A stretch of DNA of 13,595 nt from an uncultured Bacteroides sp. (GTDB lineage Bacteria; Bacteroidota; Bacteroidia; Bacteroidales; Bacteroidaceae): NCBI GenBank assembly GCA_905197435.1, contig CAJJYX010000077.1, forward strand, positions 1-13,595, given 5' to 3'. The notes under the pieces were generated by a model, which made no database searches, was not told the origin of the DNA, and was given only the letters and a program-made list of their open reading frames with translations. Positions 6,492-13,595 of the stretch are shown piece by piece; positions within the stretch are counted from its first letter, which is position 1; the number at the start of each line of letters is the position of its first letter. The position numbers and the translations under genes are program-made.

Positions 6492-6514
6492 TCCGTTACC
6501 TACGAAGTAACGGA
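6492..6514 (-). repeat. Right inverted repeat / putative recombination site (IR-R)
   Basis: The exact reverse complement of the left site: arms TCCGTTAC and GTAACGGA around spacer CTACGAA. Stem pairing extends to 6490-6516. It lies 94 bp before the surface lipoprotein start. The bases beyond it (AAGCATATAAC) have no T tract, so unlike the left site it should not terminate transcription entering from inside the segment. Confidence 0.8.
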
Positions 6515-6576
6515 AAGCATATAACAAAAAAGTATGGAAAAGGGATATGGAATAAGAGATTTTTCACTTTTTAGTT

Positions 6577-6596
6577 TTTAAATTTATAAATTTAAA
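6577..6596. repeat. Perfect 20-bp A/T palindrome in the surface gene leader
   Basis: The stretch TTTAAATTTA followed by its mirror TAAATTTAAA is fully self-complementary and ends 11 bp before the ATG at 6608. It would lie in the 5' leader of the lipoprotein mRNA in the ON state. It may be a regulator site, a weak RNA hairpin near the ribosome site, or simply the A/T-rich leader favoured in Bacteroides. Confidence 0.45.
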
Positions 6597-6607
6597 GTTT
6601 TTCGATT

Positions 6608-9600
6608 ATGAACAAGAAGTTTCTAAGTGTAATCCTGTTCAGTGCCTTGATGGTTGGCTCTGCAGGAACGTTCACGTCTTGTAAGGACTATGATGATGAT
6701 ATCAAGGATTTACAGGAAAAACTGGACAAAAAAGCTTCACTTGAAGATTTGAACTCCAAGGTAACAGCGTTGGAGTCTGCTGTTACTGAAGCTAAAACTG
6801 CTGCTGCAGCAGCCAAAACAGCAGCAGAAGAAGCAAAAAACAAAGCTCAGGAAGCATTGGACAAAGCAGGACAAGGCGGTGGCGTTAGTGCCAGCGAACT
6901 GGCTGCTTTGAAAAAAACATTGGAAGATGCGGACGCATCCTTGCAAACTCAAATCAACAAGATGGCTTCTTTGGATGCTGTGAACCAGAAAATCGCAGAT
7001 CTGAAGAAAGAGCTTGCCGCAGATTTCGTTACTGACGAAAAGCTGAAAGCTTTGGCTACAAGAGTTGAGGCTGTGAGTGCGGAAGTTATGGCATTGATTG
7101 GACACCGTTTGACAAGTCTGGCTGTTATTCCGACAACTCACATTAACGGTATTGCCGCTATCACGCTGACTACATTGCAGTATACTCCGCAGAAGTATGT
7201 GGCATTGGCTAAACATGACCCGCAAAGCCATACTACAACTCCTATGTTGGACCACAGTAACGCTGCTACTGCAGTTAATTCTATTTCGACAGACTATAAT
7301 GAAGCTTATTTCCATGTAAGCCCGAGTGTAGGCGTTCGCACGCAAGATATTGAACTGCCTTCATTTGATTGTATCCAGTCTGAAAATATCATGACGAGAG
7401 CTGCCGGTGTTACTGTAAATTCAGACAGCCCTGTTAAGCCGGTTGCTTATGACATAAACAAGAACATACTGACTGTTAAGTTCAAGAAAACAGTCAAAGG
7501 CTCTATCGCTGCCGAAGGTGGCCACGCTGCCGGCAAGGAAACCTTCTATATGGCTTCTTTGAAAGCTCCCATCGCAGTAGAAAACTATACAGATACCGAG
7601 AAGGAAGCTTATGAAAAAGATGGTGCTAAGGTTTATGTAAACTCTGAGTATGTACGTCTTCACGAAGAAATCAAGGTTCCTTATTTGGCAAATATCAGAA
7701 CAAACTTTACTAAGGCTATCAGTGGCAAATTTGCCGATGAGACTCAGACGGATGCTAATGGCGAATTCTATGTTCATTATCATGACTCGGTATGTTTGTA
7801 TAGATCAGAGGCTGGCGAACTGATTGATGTTAAGCAAGCTTATGACCAACCTCTCGATTTGAAGAAATTAGTGAAGGTTTGTGTGACCGATGCCGATAAA
7901 GCTAAAACGGACCATTCCGAACATGCTGATTTGAAAAACTATAAGGACTATGGTTTGACCTTCCGTTTCTATATCCCGGCAACACCTTATATTACTTTGG
8001 GTGGTGCCGAAGGCAATACCAACAAGACAGACCAACAGAAGTTTGCCAAACTTGACTCTCACGAGAATGGTATGATGTCTTCTAAAGTTTATACTATCGA
8101 AGGCGCTTCTGCTACGGCCGTAGGTCGTGAGCCTATCGTTCGTGCAGAATTGGTGGATACAGTCAACAATGCTTTGGTTGCTATACGTTACATCAAAGTA
8201 AAATGGGTGAAAGAAGCCGGTGAAAGAGATTTGTCTCATACATTTACTGATTCCATCTACTACTGCAACAATTACATGGGTCGTATCGGTACTCAGGAGA
8301 TGAACGAGGATATCTATGACAAGGCAAAAGATGGTGGCATGACCAAGCAAGAATTCCACGCTGTTTACACTAAATTCGATGGAACAAACGGCGAAGGCCA
8401 GGGAAAAGCTGACATCATCGTAAATTCTGAATCAGGCGTAGACTCTTACAACATCGTTTGGACGCTGACCCACAAGGATATTGTAACTAAGTATCCGAAC
8501 TGGAACAAGCAAGAGAAGATGGTATTTAGCAAGGTTTGTTATTATACCGACCCGACCGGTGCATATCCTGCTTTGAAGATTACTTTGACTCGTACTATTT
8601 ATAAGCCGGCATTCAGCCTTTGGGGCTATGACGGTCGTTACTGGAAGAATGACGGCAAGTGGGCAACCTTTAATGTGAACCCGATTGTTTACGATACAGA
8701 AGAATCTAATCCGGCTTGGGCTACTAACAGCAAGAACAATCCGACATGTAATATTTACACTGACCTGTTGAATGGTTACCTGGATGATCTGGGAGTTAAG
8801 CCGACGACCGGTGCCGGTGGTGCTATCTGGTACTCTGATGCATTGCGTGCAGGCAAGAAGTTCTTCTACTCCGGATTCTATCCGACTGCTGCTTCTGGCC
8901 ACCTTGGCACAAAAGCCGGTACTTATGCAGAGGAAGGCGCACGTTTCGTATTCGATAAGGACAAACTGGAAGCTGCCAACTCTACTTATGTATATGAATA
9001 CTTCAATGGAACCGGCGTCGTAAAGAAAACTGCTACAGTGAGCGCCGATGGAACTATTCTGTATATTGACGGCAAGAAAGCTGCTGAGATTGTAAACTTT
9101 GAACCGAACAAGCTGAATGCTTCTGAAATGACTTACAACATCAAGCTGGAGGAAGTCAATCCGACCCATGCACCTCGTACAGGTGATGCTCCGACAGAAG
9201 CAGCCAAGGCTCTTGTTGGCAAGTATGTACCTATTAAGTTGGTTGCCGATTTATGCTACGGTGATGCTTGTTCTGCATATCCTATCCTTTCTGCTGCCCA
9301 CACTGCAACAATCAAGGAATATGATGCATTCATCATCGAACCGTTGACGGTTACTACCGGCACAACGGACAACTTCACTGATGCGACAGTAGGCGGTAGC
9401 ACAATTGATGTCAAAGGTGCTTTCACTTATGTATCTTGGAATGCCGATGCATCTGGCAAGAATTATGTTGTTGCTAACTCTGCCAATGCTACTGCACTTC
9501 AGAAAGCGTTGTGGGAATTCTACGAAGTAGTTCCGGGTGAATGGTTGACAGATCAAATCAAGTCTAACTTGAAATTGGTTGATGGAAACTTGGTTCCGAC

Positions 9601-9814
9601 CGATGGCGTAACAAATGGTCCTCTGCCTTCTAACACTAAGGTTGTTTATAATGCTGCAGACGAAACTCTGACTTATAATAACTATAGCGGTACTCCGGTT
9701 AACTGGGATTACAAATTATTCATCCCTGTTAAGTTCGGCTATAAATGGAAGACATTTACAATGACATTTGAGGTTGTGGTCAAGAAGAACTCCGGTACTC
9801 CTGCTCAAAGATAA
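6608..9814 (+). CDS. Large surface lipoprotein, probable phase-variable surface-layer type
   Basis: A 1068-residue exported protein. Residues 1-24 are a lipoprotein signal peptide (MNKKFLSVILFSALMVGSAG) with acceptor C25 in FTSCKDYDDD; the acidic residues after the Cys fit the Bacteroidetes surface-export signal. Residues about 31-165 are a predicted coiled coil, with an Ala-rich piece (about 60-85) and a Gly break (88-92). After IGHRLTSLAVIPTTHINGIAAI (about 164-185) the protein becomes a long beta-rich region without recognisable catalytic motifs to the C-terminus. This plan (SCKDYDDD, coiled coil, 'L.SL...P....GI.AI' junction, beta-rich body) matches, from memory, the family of B. thetaiotaomicron BT1927, a phase-variable surface-layer protein. 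The closest upstream elements are IR-R and an A/T palindrome; no fixed promoter of good quality lies between IR-R and the ATG, consistent with promoter supply by inversion. A terminator follows at 9834. Adhesin or structural roles other than S-layer remain possible. Confidence 0.85.
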   Translation: MNKKFLSVILFSALMVGSAGTFTSCKDYDDDIKDLQEKLDKKASLEDLNSKVTALESAVTEAKTAAAAAKTAAEEAKNKAQEALDKAGQGGGVSASELAALKKTLEDADASLQTQINKMASLDAVNQKIADLKKELAADFVTDEKLKALATRVEAVSAEVMALIGHRLTSLAVIPTTHINGIAAITLTTLQYTPQKYVALAKHDPQSHTTTPMLDHSNAATAVNSISTDYNEAYFHVSPSVGVRTQDIELPSFDCIQSENIMTRAAGVTVNSDSPVKPVAYDINKNILTVKFKKTVKGSIAAEGGHAAGKETFYMASLKAPIAVENYTDTEKEAYEKDGAKVYVNSEYVRLHEEIKVPYLANIRTNFTKAISGKFADETQTDANGEFYVHYHDSVCLYRSEAGELIDVKQAYDQPLDLKKLVKVCVTDADKAKTDHSEHADLKNYKDYGLTFRFYIPATPYITLGGAEGNTNKTDQQKFAKLDSHENGMMSSKVYTIEGASATAVGREPIVRAELVDTVNNALVAIRYIKVKWVKEAGERDLSHTFTDSIYYCNNYMGRIGTQEMNEDIYDKAKDGGMTKQEFHAVYTKFDGTNGEGQGKADIIVNSESGVDSYNIVWTLTHKDIVTKYPNWNKQEKMVFSKVCYYTDPTGAYPALKITLTRTIYKPAFSLWGYDGRYWKNDGKWATFNVNPIVYDTEESNPAWATNSKNNPTCNIYTDLLNGYLDDLGVKPTTGAGGAIWYSDALRAGKKFFYSGFYPTAASGHLGTKAGTYAEEGARFVFDKDKLEAANSTYVYEYFNGTGVVKKTATVSADGTILYIDGKKAAEIVNFEPNKLNASEMTYNIKLEEVNPTHAPRTGDAPTEAAKALVGKYVPIKLVADLCYGDACSAYPILSAAHTATIKEYDAFIIEPLTVTTGTTDNFTDATVGGSTIDVKGAFTYVSWNADASGKNYVVANSANATALQKALWEFYEVVPGEWLTDQIKSNLKLVDGNLVPTDGVTNGPLPSNTKVVYNAADETLTYNNYSGTPVNWDYKLFIPVKFGYKWKTFTMTFEVVVKKNSGTPAQR

Positions 9815-9833
9815 TTAAAGATTGATAACAGAT

Positions 9834-9872
9834 GAAAGAGAGTGCTTCTTTACGAGGCATTCTCTTTCTTTT
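9834..9872 (+). terminator. Intrinsic terminator of the surface lipoprotein gene
   Basis: GAAAGAGAGTGC (9834-9845) pairs with GCATTCTCTTTC (9857-9868), 12 bp with one G-T pair, around an 11-base loop, followed by TTTT. It lies 20 bp after the stop, separating the large lipoprotein from the small one downstream. Confidence 0.7.
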
Positions 9873-9889
9873 CTATAAAAACAGAAAAG

Positions 9890-10231
9890 ATGAAACAAAC
9901 TGTTTGGACTATATTAGCAATGGTTTCTGTTTTTTTGTGTTCCTGTGGCAGTAATGAGAAGCCGACTCATCCTTTTTGCGGTACGTTTGTTACGGCAAAT
10001 GGCGTAAAATTTGAACTCCGTGCAGATTCGACAACCCTCATCACTTTTTCTGATTCGGTGACGTATGAGGGTACGTGGAAATCCTGCAAAACCGAAGATC
10101 ATTGGGAGTATGCCAATATCGAATTTGGAGGCTGTCAGGAATACTATTATTTGAATGAAGGGAAACTTTACCGCAGTGAGCGTGAAATGCGTCATAATGT
10201 TTTGGGCACAGAGGTGAAGTACCAAGAGTAG
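9890..10231 (+). CDS. Small lipoprotein of unknown function
   Basis: A 113-residue protein starting at the ATG at 9890, which follows a purine-rich GAAAAGA. It has a lipoprotein signal peptide (MKQTVWTILAMVSVFLCSC) with the lipobox LCSC, so the lipidated Cys is probably residue 19. The mature part is a compact beta-rich domain: GTFVTANGVKFELRADSTTLI, VTYEGTWKSCKTEDHWEYANIEFGG, EYYYLNEGKLYRSEREM. The 'G.F....G..F.L..D.T......D....G.W' rhythm resembles NlpE-like and other small lipocalin-like lipoproteins, but I cannot assign a family. Upstream starts from 9842 would run through the terminator hairpin and are rejected. It may be expressed by read-through from the surface gene or by an unseen promoter. 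Confidence 0.75.
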   Translation: MKQTVWTILAMVSVFLCSCGSNEKPTHPFCGTFVTANGVKFELRADSTTLITFSDSVTYEGTWKSCKTEDHWEYANIEFGGCQEYYYLNEGKLYRSEREMRHNVLGTEVKYQE

Positions 10232-10290
10232 TTTTATGCAGGAAATTGCAGATATTCATCTCAAAATAATCGAATTGCACAATGGAATCT

Positions 10291-10316
10291 GCCTGTGAAG
10301 GTAGGCTCTTTGTTTT
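10291..10316 (+). terminator. Weak possible terminator after the small lipoprotein
   Basis: GCCTG (10291-10295) can pair with TAGGC (10302-10306), a 5-bp stem with one G-T pair, followed by TCTTTGTTTT. The stem is short; the hairpin at 10375 is a stronger candidate. Confidence 0.25.
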
Positions 10317-10374
10317 CACGGTGGTGAAGATAAAGCATTTTAGTTTGATTGTGTAAAAAAACTACTTATTGGTG

Positions 10375-10418
10375 GGCTGTACCGTCTCATTGTTTTAGGC
10401 TGACGGTACAGCCTTTTT
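10375..10418 (+). terminator. Intrinsic terminator upstream of priA
   Basis: GGCTGTACCGTC (10375-10386) pairs perfectly with GACGGTACAGCC (10402-10413) around a 15-base loop, followed by TTTTT. It ends transcription coming from the small lipoprotein gene and insulates priA. Confidence 0.8.
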
Positions 10419-10476
10419 ATGTGGTGAATTTATATGTTCACAGTCCTTCTCTATTATCTCATCTCACAAAAAGTAG

Positions 10477-10484
10477 TATCTTTG
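10477..10484 (+). promoter_or_regulatory. -7 box of priA, very close to the start codon
   Basis: TATCTTTG matches the Bacteroides -7 consensus TAnnTTTG exactly and ends 7 bases before the priA ATG. No clear -33 TTG is seen near 10453. If used, transcription would begin only a few bases before the start codon. Confidence 0.5.
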
Positions 10485-10491
10485 CCCCGCG

Positions 10492-12957
10492 ATGAAAAAG
10501 TTTGCCGACGTCATATTGCCTTTGCCTCTACACAACTGTTTCACCTACTCCCTGCCCGACGAATGGGCGGATGAAGTGCAGACCGGTTGCCGGGTGGTAG
10601 TGCCATTCGGGCGTAAGAAGTATTATACAGCCATAGTGTGTAACGTACATTATTGTGCCCCTACAGAATACGAGGTAAAGGAAGTCTCTGTCTTGTTGGA
10701 TGCCCGTCCTATATTACTCCCGAGGCAGTTCAAGTTTTGGGAATGGCTTGCCGATTACTATCTCTGCACGCAAGGGGACGTCTACAAAGCAGCCCTCCCC
10801 TCTGGCTTGAAGCTGGAAAGTGAGACAATCATAGAGTACAATCCCGATTTCGAATCCGATGTCCGCCTGCCGGAGAAGGAGCAGAAGATACTGGATATGC
10901 TCTCTGCGGTTCCGGAACAGTGTGTGACGAAACTGGAAAAAGAAAGCGGAATCAAGAATATTCTTTCCGTCATCAAATCATTGCTCGATAAAGAAGCTGT
11001 CTTCGTAAAGGAAGAATTGCGCCGCACCTATAAGCCCAAGACCGAAACCCGTGTGCGCTTGACCGTAGCCGCGCGCAACGAACACCGCCTGCACATCTTC
11101 TTCGACGAATTGCAGCGCCGTGCCCCCAAGCAACTGGACCTGCTGATGAAATACATGGAACTCTCCGGCTGCCTCAGTGGACGGGATGTGAAGGAAGTCT
11201 CCAAAGCCGAACTGCTGCAACGTGCTTCCGCTACTCCCAGTGCCTTCAACGGCCTTGTGGAGCGTGGTGTGTTTGAAGTCTACCAGCAGGAAATCGGCCG
11301 TCTGGACACAGCACTCCTGAAGGATGTTGTTCCCGTCAATCCACTGAATGAGCATCAGCAACAGGCATATCATGCCATTTTGGAGAATTTCCAAAGCAAG
11401 AATGTCTGTCTGCTGCATGGTGTCACGGCAAGCGGCAAGACGGAAGTCTATATTCACTTGATAAAAGAAACCATCCGGCAGGGAAAGCAAGTGTTGTACC
11501 TTCTCCCCGAAATAGCCCTTACTGCGCAAATCACAGAACGCCTGCAACGCGTATTCGGCTCTCGGTTGGGTATCTACCACTCCAAATTCCCGGATGCGGA
11601 ACGGGTGGAAATCTGGCAGAAGCAACTGTCTGAAGAAGACTATGACATCATTTTGGGTGTCCGTTCCTCCGTATTTCTGCCTTTCCGCAACCTCGGCTTG
11701 GTAATTGTGGACGAGGAGCATGAAAACACCTACAAGCAGCAAGACCCGGCTCCACGCTATCACGCCCGTAATGCCGCTATTGTACTTGCTTCCATGTATG
11801 GTGCCAAAACCTTGTTGGGCACGGCAACCCCCTCTGTTGAAACCTGGTACAATGCTACCTCCGGCAAATACGGACTGGTGGAACTGAAAGAACGCTATAA
11901 GGAAATACAACTGCCTGAGATTATCCCCGTGGACATCAAGGAGCTACATCGCAAGAAGATGATGAACGGTCCTTTCTCACCGTTGCTTTTGCAATACATC
12001 CGCGAAGCGCTGGAACAAAAGGAACAAGTCATTCTCTTTCAGAATCGCCGTGGCTTTGCCCCCATGATAGAGTGCAATACATGCGGCTGGGTGCCTAAAT
12101 GCAAAAACTGTGACGTCAGTCTGACCTACCACAAGGGATTGAACCAGCTGACCTGCCACTATTGCGGCTACACCTACCAGTTGCCGCGTGTCTGTCCCGC
12201 CTGTGATGGCGTCGACCTGCGCAACCGCGGCTTCGGCACGGAGAAGATAGAAGATGACATCAAAGTTCTTTTCCCTGATGCCCGCGTGGCTCGCATGGAT
12301 TTGGACACAACGCGTACCCGCACTGCCTACGAACGCATCATCTCCGATTTCGAGCAAGGGAAAACGGATATTCTGATAGGTACGCAGATGGTGTCTAAGG
12401 GATTGGACTTCGACCACGTCAGCATTGTGGGCATCCTCAATGCCGATACCATGCTGAACTATCCCGACTTCCGCGCCTACGAACGTGCCTTCCAACTGAT
12501 GGCGCAAGTGGCAGGGCGTGCCGGGCGGAAGAACAAGCGTGGCAGGGTGATACTGCAAACCAAAAGCATCGACCACCCCATTATTCCACAGGTCATCTCC
12601 AACGACTACGAAGGTATGGTGGGCGGGCAGCTTGCCGAACGCCAAATGTTCCACTACCCTCCCTACTACCGTTTGATATACGTCTATATGAAGCACCGGA
12701 ACGAGACACTGCTCGACCTCATGGCGCAAACCATGGCTACCAAACTCCGTACAGTCTTTGGCAACCGTGTGCTGGGGCCGGACAAGCCGCCGGTAGCCCG
12801 TGTGCAGACCTTGTTTATTCGGAAAATCGTCCTGAAGATAGAGGCCAATGCCCCGATGGCGCGAGTACGCGAGTTGCTTGTCCGGATACAGAAGGAGACG
12901 GTGGCCGAAGACCGTTTCAAATCACTGATAGTCTATTATGACGTGGATCCGATGTAG
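10492..12957 (+). CDS. priA: Primosomal protein N' (replication restart helicase PriA)
   Basis: An 821-residue cytoplasmic DNA helicase that reloads the replisome at stalled forks. The N-terminal part FADVILPLPLHNCFTYSLPDEW is the 3'-DNA-binding domain start typical of PriA, which fixes the start codon. Then come a winged-helix region and the helicase core: Walker A GVTASGKT (310-317, K316), DEEH (407-410), TATPSVETW motif III, GTQMVSKGLDFDHV (630-643) and QVAGRAGR (672-679). Eight cysteines (C528, C531, C537, C540, C555, C558, C568, C571) form the two zinc-binding clusters inserted in the core. Length is somewhat above that of E. coli PriA (732), as is usual in Bacteroidetes to my knowledge. 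A phosphatase gene follows after 34 bp, probably in one transcript. Confidence 0.97.
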   Translation: MKKFADVILPLPLHNCFTYSLPDEWADEVQTGCRVVVPFGRKKYYTAIVCNVHYCAPTEYEVKEVSVLLDARPILLPRQFKFWEWLADYYLCTQGDVYKAALPSGLKLESETIIEYNPDFESDVRLPEKEQKILDMLSAVPEQCVTKLEKESGIKNILSVIKSLLDKEAVFVKEELRRTYKPKTETRVRLTVAARNEHRLHIFFDELQRRAPKQLDLLMKYMELSGCLSGRDVKEVSKAELLQRASATPSAFNGLVERGVFEVYQQEIGRLDTALLKDVVPVNPLNEHQQQAYHAILENFQSKNVCLLHGVTASGKTEVYIHLIKETIRQGKQVLYLLPEIALTAQITERLQRVFGSRLGIYHSKFPDAERVEIWQKQLSEEDYDIILGVRSSVFLPFRNLGLVIVDEEHENTYKQQDPAPRYHARNAAIVLASMYGAKTLLGTATPSVETWYNATSGKYGLVELKERYKEIQLPEIIPVDIKELHRKKMMNGPFSPLLLQYIREALEQKEQVILFQNRRGFAPMIECNTCGWVPKCKNCDVSLTYHKGLNQLTCHYCGYTYQLPRVCPACDGVDLRNRGFGTEKIEDDIKVLFPDARVARMDLDTTRTRTAYERIISDFEQGKTDILIGTQMVSKGLDFDHVSIVGILNADTMLNYPDFRAYERAFQLMAQVAGRAGRKNKRGRVILQTKSIDHPIIPQVISNDYEGMVGGQLAERQMFHYPPYYRLIYVYMKHRNETLLDLMAQTMATKLRTVFGNRVLGPDKPPVARVQTLFIRKIVLKIEANAPMARVRELLVRIQKETVAEDRFKSLIVYYDVDPM

Positions 12958-12991
12958 AGTGGCATACTTATAACTTATACCCGAAACCGAT

Positions 12992-13468
12992 ATGAAAGAG
13001 AAAAAGAAGATACTTTTCGTTTGCCTGGGCAACATTTGCCGTTCTTCCTCTGCCGAGGGAGTCATGAAACGTCTGGTGGAAGAAGCCGGGCGTGAGAATG
13101 AATTCTTTATTGATTCTGCGGGCATCCTGTCTTATCATCAAGGCGAACTGCCGGACAGCCGGATGCGTGCCCATGCTGCCCGGCGCGGATACAATCTGAC
13201 GCATCTTTCGCGTCCCGTATGCACCGATGATTTTTACAAATTCGATTTGATAATCGGCATGGACGACCGCAATATCGACGATTTGAAAGAACGTGCCCCT
13301 TCAACCGCCGAATGGTGCAAGATACACCGTATGACGGAATATTGTACAAAGTTCACCTATGCCGACCATGTCCCGGACCCTTATTACGGCGGTTCCGAGG
13401 GATTTGAGTATGTGTTGGACCTTTTAGAGGATGCCTGTGCGGGAGTATTGAATAGTTTTAGTGACTGA
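12992..13468 (+). CDS. Low-molecular-weight protein tyrosine phosphatase
   Basis: A 158-residue cytoplasmic enzyme. The P-loop C11-LGNIC-R17-S18 is the CX5R(S/T) signature, with C11 as nucleophile and R17 binding phosphate. The general acid is D129 in VPDPYYGG, the standard DPY(Y) motif. DSAG (about 41-44) and the RPVCTDDFYKFDLIIGMD block (about 74-91) are also conserved. Full length for the family. Such enzymes dephosphorylate tyrosine-phosphorylated proteins, in bacteria often capsule-related kinases, although no capsule genes are in view. It lies 34 bp downstream of priA on the same strand, with no terminator between, so the two are likely co-transcribed; any functional tie to PriA is not implied. 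Confidence 0.95.
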   Translation: MKEKKKILFVCLGNICRSSSAEGVMKRLVEEAGRENEFFIDSAGILSYHQGELPDSRMRAHAARRGYNLTHLSRPVCTDDFYKFDLIIGMDDRNIDDLKERAPSTAEWCKIHRMTEYCTKFTYADHVPDPYYGGSEGFEYVLDLLEDACAGVLNSFSD

Positions 13469-13595
13469 TGCAATTGTCCTGAAAGAACCGCTTGTTATCG
13501 TTCAGGCTGCAAGTGGCGTCCACTCCGGCTTGTTGCAGGCGTTCGGCAATCTAATTCAGTTTCTTCCTCGAAACCCTTCCGATATAGAAAAGACG
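13458..13595 (-). pseudogene. Possible frame-disrupted or partial minus-strand coding remnant
   Basis: Read from the right edge on the minus strand, one frame gives LYRKGFEEETEL and another continues IAERLQQAGVDATCSLNDN and KRFFQDN to a stop at 13460-13458. Removing one base near 13550 (in the + text GGCAATCTAATTC) would join the two into a plausible charged helical C-terminus. As written, neither frame is open through the whole stretch (TAG at 13553-13551 in the second). It could be a decayed gene end, a sequencing error, or chance. Gene identity is unknown; most of it would lie outside the window. Confidence 0.25.

Larger units (their letters stand above)
5102..6514. mobile_element. Putative invertible DNA segment carrying its own recombinase and a promoter
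   Basis: The two 23-bp inverted sites bound a segment holding a tyrosine recombinase gene (5298-6245) and, at its left edge, an outward-facing consensus promoter (5138-5169). Because the spacers of the two sites are in opposite orientation, recombination would invert rather than delete the segment. Promoter inversion by tyrosine recombinases controlling surface proteins is established in Bacteroides. In the orientation given, the promoter points away from the surface lipoprotein gene at 6608, so the locus appears to be OFF. Inversion itself has not been shown from this single sequence. Confidence 0.72.

Noticed and set aside
5102..6514. Integrative element or insertion with attachment sites flanking an integrase
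   Set aside because: The flanking repeats are inverted, not direct, and the segment holds only the recombinase and a promoter. Inversion explains the layout better than integration or excision.
10978..11910. Long minus-strand open frames opposite priA (also 11977-12729)
   Set aside because: priA has every expected motif in the plus frame; the antisense frames carry no domain and follow from codon bias.

Overview
The window looks like a chromosomal stretch from a gut Bacteroides or a close relative in the Bacteroidales. The clues are promoter boxes of the Bacteroides type (-33 TTG/TTTG and -7 TAnnTTTG), a surface lipoprotein beginning with a signal peptide followed by the motif SCKDYDDD, a Bacteroidetes-type tyrosine recombinase with a YSARH box, and a signature set of Bacteroides housekeeping proteins. 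Genus is an inference; no rRNA or other marker is present.

Layout, left to right. Positions 3-2267 (+): the 3' part of a RecQ-like superfamily 2 helicase gene whose start lies outside the window. 2340-3424 (-): a two-gene unit in which a di-iron Fe-S cluster repair protein of the RIC/ScdA/YtfE type overlaps a DUF488 protein by ATGA. 3529-4026 (-): a GNAT acetyltransferase. 4190-4750 (+): a small outer-membrane beta-barrel protein with a good promoter and a very stable 3' hairpin. 5102-6514: an apparent invertible DNA element. 6608-9814 (+): a 1068-residue surface lipoprotein with its own terminator. 9890-10231 (+): a small lipoprotein. 10492-13468 (+): priA followed by a low-molecular-weight protein tyrosine phosphatase. 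The last 130 bases may hold the damaged or partial end of a minus-strand gene.

The most interesting part is 5.1-6.6 kb. Two perfect 23-bp copies of one site, in opposite orientation and 1390 bp apart centre to centre, enclose a tyrosine recombinase gene. Each site is itself a pair of 8-bp arms around an asymmetric 7-bp spacer, which is the anatomy of a tyrosine recombinase core site, and the spacers face each other, so recombination would invert the segment. Just inside the left site is a consensus-perfect Bacteroides promoter (TTTG, 20 bp, TATGTTTG) on the minus strand. As the sequence stands, it fires leftward, away from the surface gene, and runs straight into the left recombination site, which together with an adjacent T6 tract outside the segment makes a textbook minus-strand intrinsic terminator. 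Inversion would put the same promoter about 130 bp upstream of the surface lipoprotein ATG, facing it, next to a right-hand site that has no T tract. My reading is therefore a self-contained ON/OFF switch for a probable surface-layer-type lipoprotein, captured here in the OFF state, with a built-in terminator silencing the promoter when it is turned away.

The rest is mostly housekeeping or stress-related genes. The Fe-S repair gene has an FNR-like inverted repeat upstream, and priA has a -7 box so close to its start codon that the leader would be nearly absent.
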